From Syntrophomonas sp. UBA1368 (GTDB taxonomy: Bacteria > Bacillota > Syntrophomonadia > Syntrophomonadales > Syntrophomonadaceae), in NCBI GenBank assembly GCA_002305965.1, contig DBRM01000078.1:87877-102569 (forward strand): a stretch of 14,693 nt of DNA, in the 5' to 3' direction. The stretch's first letter is position 1. Every line of letters begins with the position of its first letter. A program made the position numbers and the translations under genes. The notes under the pieces were generated by a model, which was not told where the DNA came from, searched no databases, and saw only the letters and a list, made by a program, of their open reading frames with translations. Below are positions 1 through 5,575 of this stretch, in pieces.

Positions 1-5
1 AGCAA

Positions 6-26
6 AAGACCGGCGAAACCGGTCTT
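6..26 (-). terminator. Hairpin terminator downstream of the leftward small-gene unit
   Basis: Perfect 8-bp stem AAGACCGG (6-13) and CCGGTCTT (19-26) with a 5-nt loop. It lies 26 nt beyond the stop codon of the leftward 81-residue gene. Read leftward, the stem is followed by TTTTGCT at most, because the window ends there. Read rightward, a T run (32-36) follows a few bases after the stem, so it could also serve a convergent gene lying outside the window. Confidence 0.6.
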
Positions 27-52
27 ACTATTTTTATGTGTATCTTTTCTGA

Positions 53-298
53 TTAGCTGGCTTTGGTTAATGAAGCAGGACGCAATGACTTTTTCTTCTG
101 GTACTGTTTGTAGGCATATTCCCATCTGACCTCTTCTTTTGCCCGTTTATCCACTAAGAAAAGGTGTAATTGTTTGTGTCTTTCCCGGGCATGTTTTTCT
201 ACAATCACCAAGGCTACATATAAACAAGCGAACAGTCCGCATTTAGCAATAAGATAAACTGCACTATATAGTAAAAAAGCTTGCTGCAAATCTGTCAT
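53..298 (-). CDS. Small single-span membrane protein, 81 residues, unknown function
   Basis: I do not recognise a family. The ATG at 298 is chosen because GAGAGGGGG (314-306) lies 7 nt before it; an upstream in-frame ATG at 316 overlaps this ribosome binding site and has none of its own. Residues about 7-33 are hydrophobic and form one likely membrane span, with Cys20 and Cys25 inside it. The remainder is highly basic and rich in Lys, Arg, His and aromatic residues, with a likely helical cytoplasmic tail ending in a KKK cluster. By the positive-inside rule the tail should be in the cytoplasm. It follows the 33-residue gene by 31 nt and probably shares its transcript. No catalytic motif is visible. 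It is called a gene because of the ribosome binding site, the terminator just downstream and the coherent membrane-plus-basic-tail layout. Confidence 0.6.
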   Translation of the reverse strand: MTDLQQAFLLYSAVYLIAKCGLFACLYVALVIVEKHARERHKQLHLFLVDKRAKEEVRWEYAYKQYQKKKSLRPASLTKAS

Positions 299-329
299 TT
301 TGTTACCCCCTCTCATTTTTTAGGCAAAT

Positions 330-431
330 CTAGAATTCTTCCAAATACACCTTCTGGAAAACATAGAGAATGCTTATTGTGCCGGATGCCAGTGTTAAAA
401 TCAGTGCTGCTGCCGCTAATAACCATATCAT
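330..431 (-). CDS. Tiny hydrophobic membrane peptide, 33 residues
   Basis: An ATG at 431 is preceded by GAGGGGGG (446-439) with a 7-nt spacer, the same arrangement as the next gene. The peptide starts MIWLLAAAALILTLASGT; residues 3-25 form one membrane span and the short tail ends in a KVYLEEF-like segment. The longer reading frame that runs upstream to 617 crosses the promoter and the palindrome, so it is not the gene. Small size, one span and promoter-proximal position resemble small regulatory membrane peptides and type I toxins in general layout, but no specific family match can be claimed and I see no convincing antisense RNA promoter opposite it. It is probably co-transcribed with the 81-residue membrane protein downstream. 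Whether the peptide is made is uncertain; the strong ribosome binding site is the main support. Confidence 0.5.
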   Translation of the reverse strand: MIWLLAAAALILTLASGTISILYVFQKVYLEEF

Positions 432-474
432 ATGGTTTCCCCCCTCGTTCTCACATAATGTTAATATGTTAATA

Positions 475-503
475 TGTGATGTTATTATGATAATAACATC
501 ACA
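475..503. repeat. Perfect 29-bp palindrome, probable operator
   Basis: The left arm TGTGATGTTATTAT (475-488) and right arm ATAATAACATCACA (490-503) are perfect reverse complements around the single base G489. It covers the -10 box of the leftward promoter. Next to it are two tandem copies of ATGTTAAT (458-465 and 466-473) and a second, looser inverted repeat TCACAT (451-456) with ATGTGA (474-479). The lack of a spacer makes a transcription terminator unlikely; a dimer or tetramer binding site fits better. Confidence 0.65.
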
Positions 504-518
504 GAAATATTCAGACAA
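490..518 (-). promoter_or_regulatory. Leftward sigma-A-type promoter of the two-gene membrane unit
   Basis: On the minus strand, TTGTCT (518-513) and TATTAT (495-490) are separated by exactly 17 nt. Transcription should start near 483, giving a leader of about 50 nt before the ATG at 431. The -10 box lies inside the palindrome at 475-503, so a protein bound there would block the promoter. Confidence 0.6.
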
Positions 519-592
519 ATCTGAAAACAAATGAATGAGAGAGGAAGGTGAAGAAATGATAGAATATTCCGCTAAAATTCTTGGAAATGGGC

Positions 593-630
593 AAAAAAAA
601 ATAATCTGGATGATCACATCCAGATTATTT
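593..630 (-). terminator. Rho-independent terminator of the ribbon-helix-helix gene
   Basis: A perfect 14-bp stem, CATCCAGATTATTT (617-630) with AAATAATCTGGATG (599-612), and the 4-nt loop ATCA. Read leftward the stem runs straight into further T residues (598-593), a textbook intrinsic terminator. It starts 16 nt beyond the stop of the gene ending at 647 and separates that gene from the membrane-protein unit, so the two are transcribed independently. Confidence 0.85.
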
Positions 631-646
631 AAGATATATTTCAGTT

Positions 647-838
647 TTATTCAGGTTCATCTTCTTCGTCTTCGATTACTAATTGGCCACCTTTTCCTTC
701 GAACTGAGTTTTCCAATCTTGCAGGTATTCTTCAATTAGTTTTCTTACTAATCTTGATTTCGTTGTAGCCTGATCAGCACAGGCGAACCGAAGCGCTCGA
801 TCCACATCTTCAGGAACTACAACTGAAATGTATTTCAT
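647..838 (-). CDS. Ribbon-helix-helix DNA-binding protein, 63 residues
   Basis: A likely small transcriptional regulator of the CopG/Arc (MetJ/Arc) superfamily. Residues 2-8 (KYISVVV) fit the DNA-contacting beta strand, and the following stretch (about 11-37, containing DVDRALRFACADQ and KSRLVRKLIEEYL) fits the two helices of the fold. The C-terminal tail is acidic (EDEEDEPE). The ATG at 838 is chosen because AAGGGGGG (853-846) lies 7 nt before it; an upstream start at 874 has no ribosome binding site. It has its own promoter and terminator, so it is a single-gene unit. No toxin gene is fused or adjacent in the classical antitoxin layout, so a stand-alone regulator is more likely than an antitoxin. 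The palindrome at 475-503 is a natural candidate target, but this is inference. Confidence 0.75.
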   Translation of the reverse strand: MKYISVVVPEDVDRALRFACADQATTKSRLVRKLIEEYLQDWKTQFEGKGGQLVIEDEEDEPE

Positions 839-886
839 ATCAGAACCCCCCTTCAAATAGATTTTTCCGTACACTATCTTGTATAT

Positions 887-915
887 ATTGTAGTATTTCC
901 TGGCTGACTATACAA
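887..915 (-). promoter_or_regulatory. Leftward sigma-A-type promoter of the ribbon-helix-helix gene
   Basis: On the minus strand TTGTAT (915-910) and TACAAT (892-887) have a 17-nt spacer, close to the vegetative consensus. The predicted start near 880 gives a leader of about 40 nt before the ATG at 838. A second TACAA lies just downstream of the -10 box. Confidence 0.65.
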
Positions 916-1269
916 TTAGCTTGTTACATTTTGCACGAAACCTTGTATGCTTAGCATTTTGAATGGTTTAATGAGTCTAACCTTGTAATAGTTATCACAA
1001 TAACGAATTGAAAACAAGTTGGCAGCAAGTTGCTAATATCATAAATTAGGCTTTTAATACGTTGTAAAGGTTACAAAACAACAAAATAGAATTGCTGAAC
1101 ATTATTGAAAGATAAGGAAAAGCCGGAAAATCTGCAGATTAAACATCAAAACATTCAAGACAAGCGGTAAATAACAAGATAAAAAGATATAATGGTCACA
1201 AAATATGAGAATAAAAAAATCAAAGATCCTGTTAAATTTGTAAGGTCTATTGGTGCTTGTGATACATTC
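916..1269. other. AT-rich intergenic stretch without a convincing gene
   Basis: About 350 nt between the leftward regulator promoter and the rightward ylbF-like promoter. Short elements are visible: AACCTTGTA twice, exactly 40 bp apart (939-947 and 979-987); GTTAT-CACA-ATAAC (991-1004); AGCAA-G-TTGCT (1024-1034); TTGTAA-AGG-TTACAA (1062-1076); the 12-bp palindrome AATCTGCAGATT (1129-1140); and a perfect TATAAT at 1188-1193 with only a poor -35 box. No reading frame here has a ribosome binding site, and no known RNA fold is recognisable by eye. Confidence 0.5.
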
Positions 1270-1298
1270 TTGACTAGTTCAGCAATTACTGCTAGGTT
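1270..1298 (+). promoter_or_regulatory. Candidate promoter for the ylbF-like/prsA operon
   Basis: TTGACT (1270-1275), a 17-nt spacer and TAGGTT (1293-1298) preceded by TGC, an extended -10 pattern. The ribosome binding site GAGGAG follows at 1321-1326. The -10 hexamer is weak, so this is tentative; a perfect TATAAT further upstream (1188-1193) is an alternative. Confidence 0.4.
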
Positions 1299-1331
1299 AT
1301 GATATATTGAAAAGCATGCAGAGGAGAAAAT

Positions 1332-1682
1332 ATGGATACGCAAAATACTTTCGATATTGCACATCAATTAGCCAAGGCTATAAAGGAAAATCAGATTTAT
1401 CTCGCTTATATAAAAGCACAAAAATCAATTGAGGAACAACCGGAATTGAAAGAAAAAATTCGTGCTTTCCGGGAAAAACAAACCAATATAAATCACATGC
1501 ATTTTCTTGGACAGGAAATACAACCCGAGCTGATTAAAGAAATAAGTCTGGAATTTGCTCGATTGAACACTAATAAAACAGCAGCAGATTTTTTCGAGGC
1601 TGAGGCTGATTTTATCAGGATGTTCAATGAAGTTCAGGAAATTATTCAAAAAGAAGTTATGGCAGGATTTATTGATAAATAA
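1332..1682 (+). CDS. YlbF/YmcA-family protein
   Basis: A 116-residue, almost wholly helical soluble protein of the Com_YlbF (formerly DUF964) family. Visible family traits are the N-terminal helix containing FDIAHQLAKAIKEN, the charged segment with QKSIEEQPELKEKIRAFREKQ, and a C-terminal helix with ADFFEAEADFIRMFNEVQEII. In Bacillus subtilis, YlbF and YmcA act with YaaT as a complex that affects RNase Y-dependent mRNA maturation and thereby competence, biofilm formation and sporulation; which member this corresponds to cannot be told from the sequence. The ATG has GAGGAG (1321-1326) 5 nt upstream. The next gene, a PrsA-type foldase, starts 19 nt after the stop, so the two are probably one operon. 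Confidence 0.85.
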   Translation: MDTQNTFDIAHQLAKAIKENQIYLAYIKAQKSIEEQPELKEKIRAFREKQTNINHMHFLGQEIQPELIKEISLEFARLNTNKTAADFFEAEADFIRMFNEVQEIIQKEVMAGFIDK

Positions 1683-1701
1683 TTTAAAGAGGGGTGTAGA
1701 G

Positions 1702-2685
1702 GTGAAAAAGTTAACAGTTTGTTTATTGAGTATTGTTTTATTATTGGCTTTTATTGTTACCGGGTGCGATAAAAATAAAGAAGTTGATAAAGATCTTGAT
1801 AAAGTTGGCGAAGTAAATGGAGAGCCTATAACCAAAGCGGAGTATGAATCTCATCTGAGTTTCTTGGAATATTATTATGAAATTCAAACCGGAACAAAAT
1901 TGGATGAAAATAAAGATCAGGCTGTGATCAATGATTTGAAAACACAGACCTTTGATGATTTAGTGCTGAAAAAAATATTATTTCAGCAAGCCGAGAAAGA
2001 TAATATAAAAATAACGGAAAAAGAAATTGAAGAAGAAGTTGACAGAGCCAAGGCCACCCATGGGGAGGAAAGTTATAAAAAACTCCTTGAGGATATGGGA
2101 ATGAACGAGGAGCAATTGAGGGAACAGATCGAAACGGAGAAAATTTATTCGGCTCTTGAGAAAAAGGTGACCGCAGATATAACTGTCAGTAAGGAAGAAA
2201 CAGAAAAATATTATCAGGAGAATAAAGATTTATTTCTTGATAAAGGCGGTATGCAGATCTCTCATATCTTAGTGGATACGGAAGAAAAGGCCAAGGAGAT
2301 ATTAGCTAAAATAGATCAAGGAGATGACTTCGCAAATCTCGCCAAGGAGTTTTCTACCTGCCCCAGCAGCGCACAAGGAGGAGACTTAGGTCTGATCAAT
2401 GAAGACAGTAATTTTGTAATTGAATTTCAAGATGCGGCGTTAAAACTAAAGCCGGGAGAAATTACCAGGGAACCAGTCAAAAGCGAATTTGGTTATCATA
2501 TCATTAAAGCCGGCACTGTTAAGGAAGCAAGAACAATACCTTTTACCGAAGCTGAAAAGGAATTAAACACACAATTATTGGGGAATAAAAAAGCAGAAGC
2601 TTTCTACAATTATTTACAGGATCTACATGAAAAAGCTGAAATCGTTGACCTGCGTGAGGACAAACCGGATTCCGATAAAGAATAA
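1702..2685 (+). CDS. prsA: PrsA-type foldase lipoprotein (parvulin peptidyl-prolyl isomerase)
   Basis: A membrane-anchored extracytoplasmic chaperone that helps secreted proteins fold through cis-trans isomerisation of peptidyl-prolyl bonds. The GTG start at 1702 is chosen because AGAGGGG lies 7 nt upstream and it places a signal peptide at the N-terminus; the upstream ATG at 1627 lies inside the previous gene. Residues 1-22 form a type II signal with the lipobox VTGC, so Cys22 should be lipidated. A helical SurA-N-like region follows (about 35-175), then one parvulin domain (about 184-273) showing MQISHILV with the catalytic-site His, the CPSSAQGGDLG loop and FGYHIIK. The tail is acidic. At 327 residues the length suits PrsA/SurA-like lipoproteins of Bacillota. 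It follows the YlbF-family gene by 19 nt. Several paralogues often occur per genome, so the symbol denotes the type rather than strict orthology. Confidence 0.87.
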   Translation: MKKLTVCLLSIVLLLAFIVTGCDKNKEVDKDLDKVGEVNGEPITKAEYESHLSFLEYYYEIQTGTKLDENKDQAVINDLKTQTFDDLVLKKILFQQAEKDNIKITEKEIEEEVDRAKATHGEESYKKLLEDMGMNEEQLREQIETEKIYSALEKKVTADITVSKEETEKYYQENKDLFLDKGGMQISHILVDTEEKAKEILAKIDQGDDFANLAKEFSTCPSSAQGGDLGLINEDSNFVIEFQDAALKLKPGEITREPVKSEFGYHIIKAGTVKEARTIPFTEAEKELNTQLLGNKKAEAFYNYLQDLHEKAEIVDLREDKPDSDKE

Positions 2686-2702
2686 CGAAACAAAATGAGT
2701 TT

Positions 2703-2742
2703 AAACTACAATTATAAAAGACTAAAGACTTAATAGTAGTTT
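2703..2742 (+). terminator. Possible weak terminator hairpin after prsA
   Basis: AAACTAC-A-ATTA (2703-2714) can pair with TAAT-A-GTAGTTT (2731-2742): 11 base pairs with one A-A mismatch and a 16-nt loop containing AGACT twice. It sits 17 nt after the prsA stop. Low GC content and a short T run make it a weak terminator at best; another structured leader element is possible. Confidence 0.35.
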
Positions 2743-2792
2743 TAAGGTGCCGACAAATAATATTATCTCTGTTACAAAAGAAAAATAATAAA

Positions 2793-2824
2793 TTGACTTA
2801 TGGAAAAATAAAGGATAATAGAAT
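2793..2824 (+). promoter_or_regulatory. Tentative promoter of the BMP-family importer operon
   Basis: TTGACT at 2793-2798 is a good -35 box. The matching -10 is unclear: TAATAG (2816-2821) has a 17-nt spacer but weak identity, while GATAAT (2814-2819) and TAGAAT (2819-2824) fit the consensus better with 15- and 20-nt spacers. The leader before the TTG start would be about 45-50 nt. Confidence 0.35.
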
Positions 2825-2876
2825 AAATATGTCGAAAAAAAAGCAGAAATTAATTGAAATTAGGAGGGGTTGGATT

Positions 2877-3989
2877 TTGAAGAAGTTCAAGAAATTTGGT
2901 ATTCTCTTGCTGGTAATTATGTTTGCTGTCACCATGGTAGTAGGATGCGGGGGGCAGAAGGCTGCTGATGATTCAGACAAACAAACAGCAGAAAAATTTA
3001 AGGTCGGGTTTATTTACATCGGCACCCCTGGTGATGCAGGCTGGACATTCGCTCATGATCAGGGCAGAAAATATCTGGAAGAACAGATACCTGAAGTTGA
3101 AACCGTGGCGTTGGAATCCGTTCCTGAGGGCGCTGATTCGGAAAGAAGCATCGAACAGCTGGCACAGGAAGGCTGTAATGTAATTATTGCCAACAGTTTT
3201 GGCTATGGTGATGCAATGTTGGAAGTGGCCAAAAAGTATCCGGATATCGTTTTCCTTCATTGTTCAGGACTTAGCACTGCAGATAACGTATCCACCTTCT
3301 TTGGCCGCATATACCAGGCTCGTTATTTAAGTGGTATGGTGGCAGGGGCGATGACTAAAAATAATAATATAGGCTATGCTGCGGCTTACCCGATTCCGGA
3401 AGTCATTCGCGGCATTAATGCATTTACTCTCGGCGTTCAAGCCGTCAATCCTGATGCTACCGTAAAAGTCGTTTGGTCAAACACCTGGGTTGATCCTACC
3501 CTGGAAAAACAAGCCGCACAAAGTTTGATCAATGCTGGCTGCGATGTTTTAGCCCAGCATGCTGATACTCCAGCTGTCCAACAGGCAGCTGAAGAAGCAG
3601 GTATTTACTCAGTCGGTTATAACAGTGACATGCGCAGTTTTGCACCCAATGCCAATCTCACCGGTCCGGTATGGAATTGGGGACCGTATTATGTCAGAGC
3701 TATAAAGGGCGCAATGGACGGCACCTGGAAGAGTGAATCCTATTGGGGCGGTTTGGAAGACGGAATAGTTGACCTGGCTCCTATCTCTGATAAGGTCCCG
3801 GCGGACATTGTTGCCAAAGTTGAAGCTAAGAAAAACGAAATGATTGCCAAGACCTGGGATGTGTTTACCGGCCCAATCTATGATCAGGATGGAACTTTAA
3901 AAGTTCAGGAAGGTCAGCAAATGACTGATGACGAGAAGTTGAGTCTCGATTGGTTCGTTAAGGGTGTTGAAGGAAGTCCAAAATCTTAA
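2877..3989 (+). CDS. BMP-family substrate-binding lipoprotein of a nucleoside/purine-type ABC importer
   Basis: Captures the substrate outside the membrane and delivers it to the permeases encoded downstream. The TTG at 2877 is taken as the start because AGGAGG (2862-2867) precedes it by 9 nt and the product then begins with a proper signal (LKKFKKFG followed by a hydrophobic run) and the lipobox VVGC, with lipidation expected at Cys24; the in-frame ATG codons at 2793 and 2829 lack ribosome binding sites. Residues about 42-340 match the BMP (Bmp/Med/PnrA-like, COG1744) fold: VGFIYIGTPGDAGWTFAHDQG, EQLAQEGCNVIIANSFGYGD, and FGRIYQARYLSGMVAGAMT. The family fits the downstream ATPase and permeases, which resemble the guanosine transporter NupNOPQ of Bacillus subtilis. 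Substrate is inferred from family only; some BMP proteins bind free purines or other ligands. Length 370 residues. Confidence 0.88.
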   Translation: MKKFKKFGILLLVIMFAVTMVVGCGGQKAADDSDKQTAEKFKVGFIYIGTPGDAGWTFAHDQGRKYLEEQIPEVETVALESVPEGADSERSIEQLAQEGCNVIIANSFGYGDAMLEVAKKYPDIVFLHCSGLSTADNVSTFFGRIYQARYLSGMVAGAMTKNNNIGYAAAYPIPEVIRGINAFTLGVQAVNPDATVKVVWSNTWVDPTLEKQAAQSLINAGCDVLAQHADTPAVQQAAEEAGIYSVGYNSDMRSFAPNANLTGPVWNWGPYYVRAIKGAMDGTWKSESYWGGLEDGIVDLAPISDKVPADIVAKVEAKKNEMIAKTWDVFTGPIYDQDGTLKVQEGQQMTDDEKLSLDWFVKGVEGSPKS

Positions 3990-4008
3990 TCCCTGGAAAG
4001 AGTGATCC

Positions 4009-4034
4009 AAAGGCGGCTTAAAACGCCGCCTTTT
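4009..4034 (+). terminator. Intra-operon hairpin between binding protein and ATPase
   Basis: A perfect 9-bp GC-rich stem AAAGGCGGC (4009-4017) and GCCGCCTTT (4025-4033), with a 7-nt loop and a short T run (4031-4034). It lies 19 nt after the lipoprotein stop and just before the ATPase ribosome binding site GGAGG (4040-4044). A partial terminator or 3' mRNA-stabilising hairpin here would make more binding protein than membrane components. Confidence 0.7.
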
Positions 4035-4051
4035 GTATTGGAGGAACGATT

Positions 4052-5575
4052 ATGAAAAGGTTGCCTGTTATTGAAATGGATGGGATAACCAAATCATTTC
4101 CCGGAGTCGTTGCTAATAAAAATATCCATTTTCGGGTTTATCCAGGAGAAATTCATGCACTGCTGGGTGAAAACGGAGCTGGAAAATCAACTTTGATGAG
4201 TATATTGGCAGGGCTCTACCGGCCTGATTCAGGTTTTATAAAGGTGAAAGGGGAAAAACTTGAATTCAGTTCACCCCGCAAAGCTTTATCTGCGGGGATT
4301 GGAATGATCTATCAGCATTTCCGTCTGGTCAATAACTTTACTGTAGCAGAAAATGTAATCCTTGGCGCAGGCAAATCCCTAAAGATGAACAAAAAGCAGA
4401 TGGAAAAAGAAACTTTGAAATTTGCCAGCCAGTTTGGTTTTGATATCAATCCTTCAGCACGTATTTACCAGTTATCACTCGGAGAACAGCAAAAAGTTGA
4501 GATCATTAAAATGTTGTACCGGGGTTGTGATATTTTGATCATGGATGAACCGACCACTGTCCTTACGCCCCATGAAGTAAATGACCTCTTTAATACCCTC
4601 AGGGTTATGGCAAGTCAAGGTAAAGCAGTGGTGTTGATCACTCATAAGCTGCATGAAGTTATGGAAGTTGCTGATTATGTTACCGTCTTAAGACACGGAG
4701 AAGTAGTGGGCAGTACACCCATTGCTGAGGTTGATGAAACAATGCTGGCCAAAATGATGGTGGCGAAAGAAGTAATATTTAACGAGGCCAGCCACCCGCT
4801 TTTGAAGGGAGATTCCATTCTTGAATTGTGTAATGCCAGTATATTTGGTGACCAGGGCCATTTAGCCGTACAAGACCTCAATCTGGATATTAAAAGCGGT
4901 GAAATTGTTGCTATTGCCGGAGTGGCAGGCAACGGTCAAAGAGAATTGATAGAAGCGATCGCGGGATTAAGAAAACTGCATACCGGAACAATAAGTCTGG
5001 ACGGAAAAGTGATTAATGATTTAAATATCCGGCAGAGGTTGAATCTGGGGATCAGTGTTGTACCTGAAGACAGAATGGGAATGGGGCTTGTTCCCAATCT
5101 TGATTTGCTGGATAATATTATTTTAAGAACCTATTATCTTGAAAAATATTCGGATGGTATCTTTATCGATTATAAATCCGTTCGCAAGCTGGCGGAAGAA
5201 ATGGTGGAGGATTATAATATTTATCTTTCTGATCTTAACCATCCGGTCAATTATATGTCTGGCGGTAATTTGCAAAAATTGTTGATCGCCAGAGAACTCA
5301 GCCAGAAGCCGCGGGTATTGGTGGCGGCTTACCCTTCCCGGGGACTTGATATTGCAGCAGCAGAATCCGTCTATAATATTCTGCTGCAGGAAAGAGATAA
5401 AGGAACCGGCATTCTTCTCATCCTGGAAGATTTAGAAGATATTTTCCGCTATGCTGACCGTGTAGCCGTAATGTATGCGGGCGGGATCCAAAAGATATTA
5501 GATGCAGACAAAACCAATATAGATGAAATCGGAGCATTGATGCTGGGGGTAGAATATGTGAGGAAAACATCATGA
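4052..5575 (+). CDS. ABC importer ATPase with two nucleotide-binding domains (NupO/YufO type)
   Basis: Energises the BMP-type importer at the cytoplasmic face. The 507-residue protein contains two fused ABC domains. Domain 1 is canonical: Walker A GENGAGKST (39-47), signature LSLGEQQ (141-147), Walker B ILIMDEPTT with D165/E166, and the switch region VLITHKLHEV. Domain 2 is degenerate in the way usual for this sugar/nucleoside subfamily: the P-loop position reads GVAGNGQRE (from about 290) without the GK[ST] lysine, the signature is SGGNLQ (403-408), and the Walker B region reads VAAYPSRGLD (424-433) without the catalytic glutamate. One consensus and one degenerate ATP site is therefore expected. 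GGAGG precedes the ATG by 7 nt. The stop overlaps the next start by 4 nt (ATGA), suggesting translational coupling. Confidence 0.92.
   Translation: MKRLPVIEMDGITKSFPGVVANKNIHFRVYPGEIHALLGENGAGKSTLMSILAGLYRPDSGFIKVKGEKLEFSSPRKALSAGIGMIYQHFRLVNNFTVAENVILGAGKSLKMNKKQMEKETLKFASQFGFDINPSARIYQLSLGEQQKVEIIKMLYRGCDILIMDEPTTVLTPHEVNDLFNTLRVMASQGKAVVLITHKLHEVMEVADYVTVLRHGEVVGSTPIAEVDETMLAKMMVAKEVIFNEASHPLLKGDSILELCNASIFGDQGHLAVQDLNLDIKSGEIVAIAGVAGNGQRELIEAIAGLRKLHTGTISLDGKVINDLNIRQRLNLGISVVPEDRMGMGLVPNLDLLDNIILRTYYLEKYSDGIFIDYKSVRKLAEEMVEDYNIYLSDLNHPVNYMSGGNLQKLLIARELSQKPRVLVAAYPSRGLDIAAAESVYNILLQERDKGTGILLILEDLEDIFRYADRVAVMYAGGIQKILDADKTNIDEIGALMLGVEYVRKTS

Noticed and set aside
330..617. Extending the 33-residue gene to a 95-residue leftward protein
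   Set aside because: The extension covers the promoter, palindrome and G-rich ribosome binding site, and the extra residues look like translated AT-rich noncoding DNA.
535..768. Rightward 77-residue reading frame with GAGAGAGGAAGG-like upstream sequence
   Set aside because: It reads through the intrinsic terminator and antisense to the ribbon-helix-helix gene, with no family resemblance.
1192..1302. Rightward 36-residue reading frame starting MVTKYENKK
   Set aside because: No ribosome binding site; its ATG is part of a TATAAT-like box and its end overlaps the candidate ylbF promoter.
1155..1367. Leftward hydrophobic 70-residue reading frame
   Set aside because: No ribosome binding site at its start, which lies inside the YlbF-family gene; it crosses the ylbF promoter region and its hydrophobicity reflects AT-rich sequence.
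2686..2876. Purine riboswitch ahead of the importer
   Set aside because: The conserved core elements of purine riboswitches were not found by eye, and the single hairpin is too simple.
4919..5353. Loss of the P-loop lysine in the second ATPase domain as a sign of a broken gene
   Set aside because: A degenerate second site is normal in this importer subfamily, and the frame and signature motif are intact.
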